This document shows positions 37,201-45,165 of a stretch of 64,000 nucleotides of DNA, one piece after another. This stretch comes from Clostridia bacterium (GTDB taxonomy: Bacteria; Bacillota; Clostridia; UMGS1883). The stretch is taken from contig JAFQQD010000014.1 of NCBI GenBank assembly GCA_017411435.1, forward strand, positions 32,789-96,788, in the 5' to 3' direction. The notes beneath the pieces are model-generated. The model did no database searches and was not told where the DNA came from. It was given only the letters and a program-made list of their open reading frames with translations. The position numbers and the translations under genes are program-made. How positions within the stretch are numbered: position 1 is the first letter of the stretch; each line of letters opens with the position of its first letter.

Positions 37201-38791
37201 AGACGGTGGTAATATAGTAATCCAGGAAGAAGGAATATGGAATATTAAGAAAATTATCATCACCATGGAATCTGGCGTTGAGTATATTGTTGTTGACGAG
37301 GCACCTGATTTCTATAACAAACTTGAAGTTTATGTGGATCAGGAACCTTCTGGTACTACAATTGCTAAAATAGATAGAACTGCGCCAAAGGTTGAACCCG
37401 GTGCATTCAAACTGGTAGATACTGAAGAGAAAGCATTAACCCTGTTCGGCATGGAAGATGTTAAGAGCGATAAACAGCTTAAACTAGAAATTGACAAAAA
37501 CAAAATCTCAGACAATTGCACAACAGAAAAAAGTTCTCTTGGATATTACTATGCAGTTGTTCCGAATGGAGCTGCAGGATATAACTGGAAGTCTGCTGAA
37601 AATGGCGATGTTATTATAACAGAAGCATTTGAAGGAACAGTTCTTTTCAAGGTTGTTGACTTAGCAAATAATGAGACCATTGTTTCTCAGACAGTAATTA
37701 CAGAAGGAAACAAACCTGAAGTTTCATTAACATATTCCATGGGATGGTCAACAGAAGCCGTAGCTATTACAGTAGATGTTTTTGACAGCGGTGTAACTTC
37801 TGGAATCAGCGACATCCATTATGTATTAAAGGACAAAAACGGAAATATACTTCCCGGTTATGATGGATATGTTATTGCAAGTGAGGGCGTCAATAATTGG
37901 GCAAAACTCAATACAAGAGGCGGACAGATACTTATTAATGAAGAGGGTGAATACCAGTTAGAGGTAACAGCTATAGATAATCTTGGTAATGAAAGCACCA
38001 TGCAGACAGTAGATATCAAAATAGACAAAACCGCTCCTTCATACTCAGGTTCTGTCACACTCAGCTTGTTCAACATCCACACAATCAATAACTGGGACGA
38101 TATTCATGACGGTTGGACATACAACCATCCTGTAAGCATTTCGGGTATTAATGACAGTATTTCCGGAATTAAGGATATCAAAATCAAGGTAACAACTGAA
38201 AGCGGTGTTACTAACGAAACAACACTTAATGCAAGTCAGACCGGCACATCATTCTCTACAGACGGTAAGTATGATTTGACAATTACTGATAACGCAGGAA
38301 ATGTAAGAAATATCAGTTTTGTAATCGACAAAGATTTAGAAAATGTAATCAATGTTGTAGGTGTAGATGAATTTGGTAAGGTAAATGTTGCTGTAACAGA
38401 CGGTGATGATATGCTTACATTCTACAGCATGGAAGATGAAAGCGATGCAGTAGAAACTAAGATGCATAAAACCGGTGTTACAGATCAGCTTTGGGATGGC
38501 AGAACCGGTGTTAGATACATCTACGGTAGGGATGATGCAGGCAAGACAACTAATAAATTGCATGTGATTGTTGCACCAAGTAACAACTATGAAATCACAC
38601 TTTCAAGCTTGATGGAAACAGAGAGCGCTGCGACACCTAACAGATACTTAAACATTGATGCTGACGGTGAAAGTGTAACAATAAAGAAGACCGCAGAACT
38701 TTTCAATACTAATATCAATAAAAATATTTTTGCCGGATCAATCGTTGAAATCAACGAAGATGGCGTATACTCAATTACAACCAACGACTAA
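31229..38791 (+). CDS. Giant secreted Ig-like repeat surface protein
   Basis: A 2520-residue protein with a signal peptide (about 1-28) and many beta-sandwich, bacterial Ig-like repeats. Recurrent motifs are IDRAGN or TDNAGN near strand ends, IDKTAP at domain boundaries, and a duplicated unit of about 180 residues ending YEGTGV...RVDKINP. It is rich in Asp, Glu and Asn; DTDGDGDND near residue 497 resembles a calcium-binding loop. Cysteines are clustered in a few pairs (for example around ECTTEDC). It has no LPXTG, SLH or transmembrane anchor, so it may be released or held by neighbours. AAAGG precedes ATG 31229; a TTG further upstream would place junk before the signal peptide. It is the first gene downstream of the invertible segment. 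Confidence 0.85.
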   Translation: MKSKKIIAWILFMAMLVTMIPSSLVFAATDGAAVLSTASMTRDAIEAVTGKGFKVENGTDFPLLNNKNAGMFDSSVTDITYFRRTQDIIIKAESADGQFYDADGNVPEGTLKIAYKDVSGNLLKLDETNGFELRELKAGEDAWIEIHPNPSICDAQVTIYNLGKFWTEAEPEDKFKLTASEIATADHIITAHLFNAIGDQFAGYISIKAVDSNGKVHETDYPVVADGQYPSSNISTVTTRHNYGEYNVGTLPTVEDTFIASTDFEEAFDYEKYSDDAGNTMHPYVSLRHPEVNKADLKKALQHADETVWTMNDVTIESITVLDEEVTSGIADVKYYIDNIQDVDKIDVEVAHTSTSVNITDDLAYDASLKQWNYTTPITISDEGMTILTLVIEDNAGLVKTNRYYFFIDKEAPVAKFNLVELNKNVKSDVSLFTVADVVTNRQQAINMEASTDNKVAGVTFVSELRAKDDAGDKVIITNDKKYQYRLLATKVGEVAKDTDGDGDNDVPADYTDVVVDKKGNDLSGWKVWTGETETPVIDKEFDGIVQVRVQDRAGNWSSIVSTTSDGKETIITDNTNPVIDVKEYALNSNADTSGNTADEIINGTATDILVHSGETEETKGEIENEVIHTTTGDEAPWINDSAVLEVKITDEDLVNAIRSSGLNKGQINVKAEFNAENENKKIKIWNKNGVDKKNIDDSFNLTEDYIFGTETDKDLTFYVEYEGTGVVDITVSVKDQADVNDADVFSSIYKTQLRVDKINPYIIYKGYDITDDAEKDLLKANNEKVDYEVRNMPWGPNSQVLEVVVKDDDITPVQSKTKNIKFNADKALDLYKFNGDKFTKVKTCGAGSNNIVLLGNCEELPNEKYEANVGYKFYLVYEGTGVAKVEFFADDSAKEPNVRDYPSIATAADAEPVLYDAMLRVDKINPEIKNVTLVQTSDDVNDSISLFTINKTDDVEVNTRKKMKVIFEIVDNNSANDVLDGANSEQSGVNIQDEYLDTDLIDVCGKYVVNDKEHLYENVDDPTYVTNGANDIAADPHIDFILIPAEIGVVDSKVGGKFLVELPVKTDNDSIKKWVDDSIAKWEEEKISVTWQNASWEDGGIVIPNEFQGAIVLRTIDRVGNIDYSKPITFVAESREAIIEFNPQAGFIYSQNNYGWSKRNNDYVEIRVKDNNETAVADAWIENVFIKVTDFEGNEMDAEFAYTLDGTTAVNVSKYNYKALADSGKYHVDYGYDVIDGKGLVETTIRDEEGYIHLGYVKVSESAKIEVTIFDKAKANDVEYTGNKTTATWITRFDRTAPIIGEFSLEKLDSDGYSLVLQADDAESGMAPAITDSEYNNYKAENIPNNIFGTETSYLYNVKNDVDEEVVRFNSGVFNQGQYELPGLQYALLEEGDTLEDIEPWEFEKDPNGQIDKVDAFDDNGYHRGKFGKTLVWHNYKDAMTKVVDGDFNGYIVVRAIDRAGNITVMGYAPTLDVTADDAWKNETQYINVKALDISGDTVNKVEYYGNNGLLYPEGAKRDITTEALSGEGAFVEVVEEGITKVIVRASKSYADEKAITLGESGLRNDIWEGNLILGNPTATGYEDWKYQITDVKIDKTAPTFNFELKGDTATEKDKKLTETDVAVGPITINIVDANDPTPNKDDDTMSHIASGIKTVDGMEIIEWCAIPEGSEEEIWKNYNEDGGEVDFANFTGTIKIRVTDNAGNVTEKSQRIKIDSALPIISILKSHNEKCSHEPVDVFVTVSESVEFSDVKKVEYTITHPVCVKEECTTEDCPLEDHRKETGSLPLTGGTISVDREGITTIKVTAYNKANVPSEPAETNVIIHYEDLAVPSLTTVEDKTIKSGDWIFDNTTTAITGVVNVKYPISDTLSDVDNSRMVYYSLNGSTWEKVVDNRITGLTAGANTIRLQARCENCICESDVVTYVVNYHNPEEMPNISVTYDDNESSNWQKEAAVVSIAANRGESPAEIQSISYELGSGSATLPKYYLGKDGGNIVIQEEGIWNIKKIIITMESGVEYIVVDEAPDFYNKLEVYVDQEPSGTTIAKIDRTAPKVEPGAFKLVDTEEKALTLFGMEDVKSDKQLKLEIDKNKISDNCTTEKSSLGYYYAVVPNGAAGYNWKSAENGDVIITEAFEGTVLFKVVDLANNETIVSQTVITEGNKPEVSLTYSMGWSTEAVAITVDVFDSGVTSGISDIHYVLKDKNGNILPGYDGYVIASEGVNNWAKLNTRGGQILINEEGEYQLEVTAIDNLGNESTMQTVDIKIDKTAPSYSGSVTLSLFNIHTINNWDDIHDGWTYNHPVSISGINDSISGIKDIKIKVTTESGVTNETTLNASQTGTSFSTDGKYDLTITDNAGNVRNISFVIDKDLENVINVVGVDEFGKVNVAVTDGDDMLTFYSMEDESDAVETKMHKTGVTDQLWDGRTGVRYIYGRDDAGKTTNKLHVIVAPSNNYEITLSSLMETESAATPNRYLNIDADGESVTIKKTAELFNTNINKNIFAGSIVEINEDGVYSITTND

Positions 38792-38795
38792 TAAA

Positions 38796-38843
38796 AAACA
38801 CTTACACTGTGGGCGACTGTTGTCGCCCACAGCAGAAGTGTTT
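38796..38843 (+). terminator. Long hairpin between the giant gene and the first SLH gene
   Basis: Inner 11-bp stem CTGTGGGCGAC / GTCGCCCACAG and outer 8-bp stem AAACACTT / AAGTGTTT. No U-run follows, and the next ribosome-binding site starts within about 5 bases, so it may act as a partial terminator or RNA-processing hairpin. Confidence 0.5.
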
Positions 38844-38860
38844 AGGAAAGGACAGATACT

Positions 38861-40273
38861 ATGAAAAAAATTATTTCCTGCATTCTTGCAGTTACAATGC
38901 TATGTTGCAGTGCTGTCGCTTTTGCTGACGAAAAAGAGGTTGTAATTGATACTGAAGTACCTGTATTTGATGACCTTTCAGATAATACAAGTTATAAAAA
39001 CAGCAAAGATGTATATATCGCTGATTTGAGCCCAGTTCACTATATTGTGTTAAGAAAAGACAACAGTAAAAGTACGACATTTCAATTTACCAATTCACAA
39101 GACGAGCTAATAACAAAAACCTTTAATGGGTATAGCGAAATTGGTAAAGACCACAATATTTCTTGTGCAGATGAGTTTATAAAGATCTATTCAGCCACAA
39201 GTGCTGGTTCGTATATGGTCTATGCAACTGATATATACGGGCATGACATTGCTGTCAGATTCACTATCAAATCCAGTTCTGATGGAGATTCTGGCGGCGG
39301 CGGAGGCAGCGGAGGTGGAGACAACACTCCCATTAAAATCAGACAGCCGTACGCCAACGGAGAACCTGAGAATACAAGAGGAAATCTTATAGCAGGTGAA
39401 AAAATAAAATTAAGCTCCGATACGGGAAATGTTAAAATATATTACACAACCGATGGAACGACACCAACAAGTAAAAGCAACCTTTATAATAGTGAAAAAG
39501 GAATTATCCTGACAGAAGGCCAAATATTAAAAGCAATTGCTATCAAAAAAGAAATGTCAAGCGATATTTCCGAATGGAAATGTATTGTTGCTCCAACAGA
39601 AAAACCGCAGATAGGTGATTCTGTTGTTAAAGGTGCATTGGAAACAGAAGACCATATTGTGTATATGACCGGTTATCCGGATGAAACATTTGGTCCAAAT
39701 AAAAATATGACTCGTGCAGAAGTAGCAACAATGTTTGCGCGGCTTATGAAAGAAAAAATGGATGCCGATGCCGTATATGAATCTTCATTTGCGGATGTTA
39801 CTCCTGATGCATGGTATTATAACTATGTTGGTTATATGGAAAAATTCGGAATTATTACCGGTTATGAAGATGGAACATTCCGACCTCAAAACACTATAAC
39901 AAGAGCTGAATTTGTAACAATGGCAAGTCGTTTTGCAACTATAAGCCAAGAATATGAGTGCGACTTTACAGATGTTACAACCAAGCACTGGGCATATGAA
40001 TATATTGCATTTGCTGCAGAAAATGGATGGGTTGGAGGCTACGAAGACAATACTTTCAGAGCTGATAATACTATCACAAGAGCAGAAGTTGTAACAATTG
40101 TAAATAATATGCTTGTCAGAAGTGCTGACGAATCTTATGTAAACCCAAACAAAGCATCACTTACATTGTTTGCTGATGTAGACGCGACACATTGGGCTTA
40201 TTATGACATCATTGAGGCAACAAACGAGCATACTTATTCTGTAAGTGGTAACAAAGAAAAATGGAATGAGTAA
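38861..40273 (+). CDS. SLH protein with chitobiase-C-like domain
   Basis: The 470-residue protein has a signal peptide (about 1-22), an unrecognised N-terminal domain (to about 140), a Gly-rich linker and a chitobiase/FN3-like C-terminal domain (about 175-245, IYYTTDGTTPTSKSN). Three SLH repeats follow (about 265-455), with GYPDETFGPNKNMTRAE, GYEDGTFRPQNTITRAE and GYEDNTFRADNTITRAE. The SLH end should bind the cell wall, leaving the N-terminal part exposed. It could anchor the giant protein encoded upstream, which has no anchor of its own; that is inference. Confidence 0.88.
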   Translation: MKKIISCILAVTMLCCSAVAFADEKEVVIDTEVPVFDDLSDNTSYKNSKDVYIADLSPVHYIVLRKDNSKSTTFQFTNSQDELITKTFNGYSEIGKDHNISCADEFIKIYSATSAGSYMVYATDIYGHDIAVRFTIKSSSDGDSGGGGGSGGGDNTPIKIRQPYANGEPENTRGNLIAGEKIKLSSDTGNVKIYYTTDGTTPTSKSNLYNSEKGIILTEGQILKAIAIKKEMSSDISEWKCIVAPTEKPQIGDSVVKGALETEDHIVYMTGYPDETFGPNKNMTRAEVATMFARLMKEKMDADAVYESSFADVTPDAWYYNYVGYMEKFGIITGYEDGTFRPQNTITRAEFVTMASRFATISQEYECDFTDVTTKHWAYEYIAFAAENGWVGGYEDNTFRADNTITRAEVVTIVNNMLVRSADESYVNPNKASLTLFADVDATHWAYYDIIEATNEHTYSVSGNKEKWNE

Positions 40274-40285
40274 GGTGATTTTTGT

Positions 40286-40930
40286 TTGAAAAAAAGTTAT
40301 TTTAAGTTAATAACTGTCTTGATATGCTTGTTAGTTGTGACAAACGGCACTCTAACAAAGGCGAAAGGATGGCCTTTGTACACAGATGTTGATGGGGATT
40401 TCTGGGCGTATGACGCAATTAAATACTCTACTGACAGACAATGGTTTAGTGGGTATTCCGACGGAAATTTTTTGCCAGACAAACTTATTACACGCGCAGA
40501 AGCGGCGAAAGTTTTAGCTGTGTATGAATATAGAAATCGTGAGTATCCGTCTATAAGCAGTTTTACAGATGTTAGTATAGATATGTGGTATGCACCATAT
40601 ATCGAGGCTACAGATGATTTGTTTCCAAATGTGTCTCCCGGCTGCGCATTTAGGCCGAATGATTTCATGACAAGAGAGGATACGGTATATGCCATTGTAA
40701 ATGCAGCCAGACTTAACAATAAGGTTAAGTATGTTGATGTTTCCGTGGTAGATAGTTTTTGCGATAGTAGTACGGTAGAGCAGTTGTTGAAACCTTATAT
40801 TGCTATAGGTATACAGACATCTTTAATATCAGGATACAGTGATGGGACATTTTGCCCCAAAAAACCTCTTACGCGTGCTGAATTTGCAACTCTTTTGTAT
40901 AGAGCTGCGAATATCAGCAAGCTAGACTAA
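40286..40930 (+). CDS. Small SLH-only protein
   Basis: A 214-residue exported protein: signal peptide (about 1-26) then three SLH repeats (GYSDGNFLPDKLITRAE, a diverged middle repeat with FRPNDFMTRED, and GYSDGTFCPKKPLTRAE) with no other domain. The start is TTG 40286, supported by AAGGTGAT (40272-40279) and by the signal peptide beginning exactly there. It is 12 bases from the previous stop, so probably coupled. It may be a minimal wall-coating or spacer protein. Confidence 0.82.
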   Translation: MKKSYFKLITVLICLLVVTNGTLTKAKGWPLYTDVDGDFWAYDAIKYSTDRQWFSGYSDGNFLPDKLITRAEAAKVLAVYEYRNREYPSISSFTDVSIDMWYAPYIEATDDLFPNVSPGCAFRPNDFMTREDTVYAIVNAARLNNKVKYVDVSVVDSFCDSSTVEQLLKPYIAIGIQTSLISGYSDGTFCPKKPLTRAEFATLLYRAANISKLD

Positions 40931-40972
40931 GATTGTGACCATGTATGAATTAATTAGGAAAGGAAGATTTAC

Positions 40973-42922
40973 ATGAAAAAGTTATTTTGCTTAATTACTG
41001 CAGTAATATTGGCAGTTTCTATGTCAGTAACATCACTTGCAGCACCGACTTATGGTTCTGAATGGGATGGCTACTATCAAGTTGCTCCAACAAGATTTTC
41101 AGATGTACCTTCGACACATTGGGCGTACAACGCCATTATGCAGGTATATCAGAAGAACTGGTTTAGCGGATATCCTGACGGTTCCTTCAGACCTAATGCT
41201 TCTATCACAAGAGCAGAAGCACTTAAAGTTTTCGTTGTATTTTTAGGCCTCGATTATCAGAGTGTTGATTTATCAAATCTTTCATATTCTGATATATCTG
41301 CCAGCGACTGGTATGCAGCATATGTTGAAGCAGGAAAGGATCTTTTCCCTGTGCATACAACAATTCAGGGAAAAACACCCTTCAATCCCAATATGCCTGT
41401 AACAAGAGAAGATACAATCTACGCACTTGTAAAGGCTCTTGGTTGCGATGTTGATGTGAAATATCCTGACCAGTCTGTGCTTAATATGTTTAGCGACAAA
41501 TCAAGTATTTCCGGTTCAATTAAAGACGAATTTGCAATTGCTCTTACCGAAGGCTTGGTATCAGGTTTCCCGGATGGAACAATCCGCGCACAGGCAGCTC
41601 TTACAAGAGCGGAATTTGCAACACTTCTTCTTCGTGGTACAGAACACGGATTCCATGATAGATATCAGGCTAAAATTTCTACTGTAACCGTTACACCTGC
41701 AAACAACACTGAAATGACAGTAGGTGAAACAATTACATTATCAGCAAGAGCAACATATACTGACGGAACAAATCAACCATATACTTCCTTGTCACCATAT
41801 GATGCTAGCGGAAATGGCGTTGTATCTGTAAATGGAACAAAAATTACAGCCCTCAAAGAAGGTAAAGCTGAAATTAAGTATAATGATTCTTACCTCAAGA
41901 ACGAAACTTTGACAATTATCGTTAAGAATCCTACAGACGCTCCTGTAGTTAAGGTTACAGGCTATGATGAAATCACAGAAGAAGAAAGCATGACTGTTAG
42001 CGGAACTGTTACAGATAAGAACGGCAGCGTTGATTTAACATGTAACGGTAAGGATGTTTCTGTGAATTCTGATGGCAGCTTCAAAACAACAGTTGCACTT
42101 AAGGTTGGCAGAAATGAAATCAAGTTTGTTGCTACAAACATTTACGGACTTGAGACAGAAAAGACTATTGTTATAGAAAGAGAAAAAGCCGAAGAAGAAA
42201 AGCCTGTTGTTCCCACTGATGATGGGAAGAAGGAAGAAGACGATAAAAAAACTCCCTCATCTTCCACAACTGTAAGTGGTGAAGACGGAACTCCTTATTT
42301 AACATTTGATAAGGAAACAGGAACAATTACAAAATGTGGAACAAGTGCTGCTGATATCGAAATCCCTGAAAAAATCGAAGGTGTAAATGTATATAACATC
42401 GGTGAAGGAGCTTTTGCAGATTGCACATATCTTGAGAGCATTGAATTCCCTTCAACCTTAAAAAGCATAAAAGCAGATGCATTTAGTGGTTGTATCCGTC
42501 TTGTTGAAGTTGAAATCCCCGAAGGTGTTACATCAATTGGTGCAGGCGCATTTTACGGTTGTGTATCTTTAACAGATGTAATCATTCCCGAAGGCGTTAA
42601 GAAAATTGCTGATGAAACATTTTTTGGTTGCAAGAGACTGGTAAATATTTCACTTCCCGAAGGACTTAGAACAATCAGCGCAAGCGCATTTGATGGTTGC
42701 AAGAGCTTAACAGAAATCGAACTTCCCGAATCCACAACTAAAATTGAAAATGGAGCATTTACTGATTGTGGTAGTCTTAAAAAGATTGTAATTCCTGACA
42801 GTGTAACATCAATTGCTGATGATGCATTTAATGGTTGTAATGCAATTACAATATATGCTTCTGTCAATTCATATGCAATAGAATATGCAAAAGAAAAAGG
42901 TATCGCTTGGGAAATCATCTAA
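40973..42922 (+). CDS. SLH protein with Big2-like, glucodextranase-like and BspA leucine-rich repeats
   Basis: The 649-residue protein has a signal peptide, three SLH repeats (about 38-215), a Big2-like domain (about 225-320), a second beta domain (about 325-395) and a charged linker (about 398-435). The C terminus has about six BspA-type leucine-rich repeats (about 455-635; motif IPEGVTSIGAGAFYGC and variants). Such repeats often bind host or matrix proteins. Its SLH and Big2 parts are nearly the same as those of the next gene, at DNA level too. AGGAAAGGAAG precedes ATG 40973. Confidence 0.9.
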   Translation: MKKLFCLITAVILAVSMSVTSLAAPTYGSEWDGYYQVAPTRFSDVPSTHWAYNAIMQVYQKNWFSGYPDGSFRPNASITRAEALKVFVVFLGLDYQSVDLSNLSYSDISASDWYAAYVEAGKDLFPVHTTIQGKTPFNPNMPVTREDTIYALVKALGCDVDVKYPDQSVLNMFSDKSSISGSIKDEFAIALTEGLVSGFPDGTIRAQAALTRAEFATLLLRGTEHGFHDRYQAKISTVTVTPANNTEMTVGETITLSARATYTDGTNQPYTSLSPYDASGNGVVSVNGTKITALKEGKAEIKYNDSYLKNETLTIIVKNPTDAPVVKVTGYDEITEEESMTVSGTVTDKNGSVDLTCNGKDVSVNSDGSFKTTVALKVGRNEIKFVATNIYGLETEKTIVIEREKAEEEKPVVPTDDGKKEEDDKKTPSSSTTVSGEDGTPYLTFDKETGTITKCGTSAADIEIPEKIEGVNVYNIGEGAFADCTYLESIEFPSTLKSIKADAFSGCIRLVEVEIPEGVTSIGAGAFYGCVSLTDVIIPEGVKKIADETFFGCKRLVNISLPEGLRTISASAFDGCKSLTEIELPESTTKIENGAFTDCGSLKKIVIPDSVTSIADDAFNGCNAITIYASVNSYAIEYAKEKGIAWEII

Positions 42923-42937
42923 AATATATAAATGATA

Positions 42938-42968
42938 TGAAAAGGCGGCATACTCTGCCGCCTTTTCA
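42938..42968 (+). terminator. Hairpin after the leucine-rich repeat SLH gene
   Basis: A 13-bp perfect stem TGAAAAGGCGGCA / TGCCGCCTTTTCA with loop TACTC, eight bases before the next gene's ribosome-binding site. The T-rich 3' arm suggests at least partial termination. Confidence 0.65.
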
Positions 42969-42990
42969 AAAGTAGAAAGGAGTGCTGAAT

Positions 42991-45108
42991 ATGAAATGTA
43001 AAGCAAAGAAAATTATAACCCTATTGCTTACTGTAACAATGCTTTTATCAACAGTAAATGTATTTGCATTGGAATATGGTGCAGAATGGGGCGGGTATGT
43101 TGATGTAGACACACAAAAGTATTCAGATGTACCGCGTTCCCATTGGGCGCATGATGCTATTGTAAGAGCAAGTGAAAAGAACTGGTTTAGCGGATATCCT
43201 GACGGTTCCTTCAGACCTAATGCCTCTATCACAAGGGCTGAAGCACTTAAAGTTTTCGTTGTATTCTTAGGCCTCGATTATCAGAGTGTTGACCTGTCAG
43301 ATCTTTCATACAGTGATATATCTACCAGTGACTGGTACGCACCCTATGTTGAAGCAGGAAAGGACCTTTTCCCTTCACATACAACAATCCAGGGCAAAAC
43401 CCCCTTCAATCCTAATATGCCTGTGACAAGAGAAGATACAATCTACGCGCTTGTAAAGGCTCTTGGTTGCGATGTTGATGTAAAATATACTGACCAGTCT
43501 GTACTTAATATGTTCAGTGATGCCAACAGTATTTCAGGCAACATTAAATCAATATTCTCAATTGCATTGATGCATGAACTTGTATCCGGTTTCCCGGATG
43601 GAACAATCCGTGCACAGGCGGCTCTTACAAGAGCGGAATTTGCAACACTTCTTCTTCGTGGTACAGAACATGGATTCCACGACAAATATGAAGCTAAAAT
43701 ATCAAAAGTAACTGTTTTTCCCGCATCACCGGTAGAAATTGAAATTGGTGAAAGTGTTACACTCTCGGCAAATGCAACATATACGGATGGAACAGTTAAA
43801 CCATATACAAGTCTTCAGCCTTATGATGCTGAAAACAACAGTGTTATATCTTTAGAAGGAACAACAATCACTGGACTTAAAGAAGGAACAACAACAATTA
43901 AGTACAATGATTCATACCTTAAAAAAGACAGTTTGACAGTCATCGTTAAGAAACCTACAGATGCTCCTAAAATAAAGGTTACAGATTATCCCGACACAAC
44001 TGATGAAAGCAGAGTAACAATTTCCGGTGCTGTTATAGATAAAAATGTTGCAACTGTTGACTTTACATGCAATAGTAAAGATATTTTGTTAAATGCTGAC
44101 GGAAGCTTTAGCACAATCGTATCACTGAAGCCAGGTGTAAACACTATTAAATTTACAGCAGTCAATGAATATAATATGTCTGCTGAAAAAACAATAGAAA
44201 TTACAAGAACAAGTGCACCGAGTATTTTCATCACAAAATACAAAGAACGCACTACTGCTTCAAAAACAACTGTTGAAGGTATAATTACAGACGGTGATCT
44301 TTCTACAGTAAAACTTTCATGCAACGGTGCAGATATAAGTATGAATGCAGATGGTAGCTTTGCTACAGAAGTTAACCTGAAAATGGGCAAAAATCCTTTT
44401 ACATTTGCTGCAACAAATCAATATGGAAAAACAGCACAGCAGGCGATAGAAATTACACGATATGAAATTGAAGATTCAGGGAAAATTGAGGATAAACCTG
44501 ATGTAGAAAAAACTGAAGGTAAGGTTGAACTTGTTTTTGTAATTGATGCAACAGGTTCTATGTGGGATGAAATCGGAAATGTTAAAACAAATATCAGCGA
44601 ATTTGCAAAATATTTGGAAGAAGAAGGCGTAGACCTCAAAATGAGCGTAGTTGAATACAGGGATATTACCTGTGGTGAGCCAACTAAAGTTCATAAATAC
44701 TCCGGTAGTACATGGCACACAGATTCAGAAAGCTTGATATCCACATTAGCGTCTATTGGTGCTTCAGGCGGTGGAGATAATCCCGAAAGCGTTCTTGATG
44801 GATTTGGTCATGTTTTAGATAACAGACATATGGATTGGTCAGATGATGCATTTAAGTTTGCTGTTCTTCTTACAGATGCAGACTATAAGACAGAAAATAC
44901 ATACAGCTATAGCAGCTTAGAAGAAATTGCAAATGAACTTGCAGCGGTAAGAATGACTACTTCTGTAATCACATCAACATCCCTTTTTGACACCTACAAT
45001 GTTTTGAATAGTAAAACAGGTGGTTTGCAAATTGATATAACATCAGACTTTGATAAGGCTTTATCAGACTTGGCTGATAAAATTACTGGTAGATCTTTGA
45101 GAGACTAA
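42991..45108 (+). CDS. SLH protein with von Willebrand factor A domain
   Basis: The 705-residue protein has a signal peptide, three SLH repeats (about 35-215), a Big2-like domain, two related beta domains (about 325-400 and 405-490), and a C-terminal vWA domain (about 510-700). The metal-ion-dependent adhesion site is recognisable: DATGSM (family D-x-S/T-x-S), GGGDNPES and LTDADY. Such domains mediate metal-dependent protein binding. ATG 42991 has AAAGGAG eight bases upstream. The first ~330 residues closely repeat the previous protein, while the C terminus differs completely. Confidence 0.9.
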   Translation: MKCKAKKIITLLLTVTMLLSTVNVFALEYGAEWGGYVDVDTQKYSDVPRSHWAHDAIVRASEKNWFSGYPDGSFRPNASITRAEALKVFVVFLGLDYQSVDLSDLSYSDISTSDWYAPYVEAGKDLFPSHTTIQGKTPFNPNMPVTREDTIYALVKALGCDVDVKYTDQSVLNMFSDANSISGNIKSIFSIALMHELVSGFPDGTIRAQAALTRAEFATLLLRGTEHGFHDKYEAKISKVTVFPASPVEIEIGESVTLSANATYTDGTVKPYTSLQPYDAENNSVISLEGTTITGLKEGTTTIKYNDSYLKKDSLTVIVKKPTDAPKIKVTDYPDTTDESRVTISGAVIDKNVATVDFTCNSKDILLNADGSFSTIVSLKPGVNTIKFTAVNEYNMSAEKTIEITRTSAPSIFITKYKERTTASKTTVEGIITDGDLSTVKLSCNGADISMNADGSFATEVNLKMGKNPFTFAATNQYGKTAQQAIEITRYEIEDSGKIEDKPDVEKTEGKVELVFVIDATGSMWDEIGNVKTNISEFAKYLEEEGVDLKMSVVEYRDITCGEPTKVHKYSGSTWHTDSESLISTLASIGASGGGDNPESVLDGFGHVLDNRHMDWSDDAFKFAVLLTDADYKTENTYSYSSLEEIANELAAVRMTTSVITSTSLFDTYNVLNSKTGGLQIDITSDFDKALSDLADKITGRSLRD

Positions 45109-45114
45109 AATCAC

Positions 45115-45146
45115 TGTGGTTGCTTCATTCATTTGGAGCAACCACA
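45115..45146 (+). terminator. Hairpin after the vWA SLH gene
   Basis: A 10-bp perfect stem TGTGGTTGCT / AGCAACCACA with a 12-base loop and a short CTTTAT tail, just ahead of the protease ribosome-binding site. Confidence 0.55.
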
Positions 45147-45165
45147 CTTTATCATGAGGTACATA

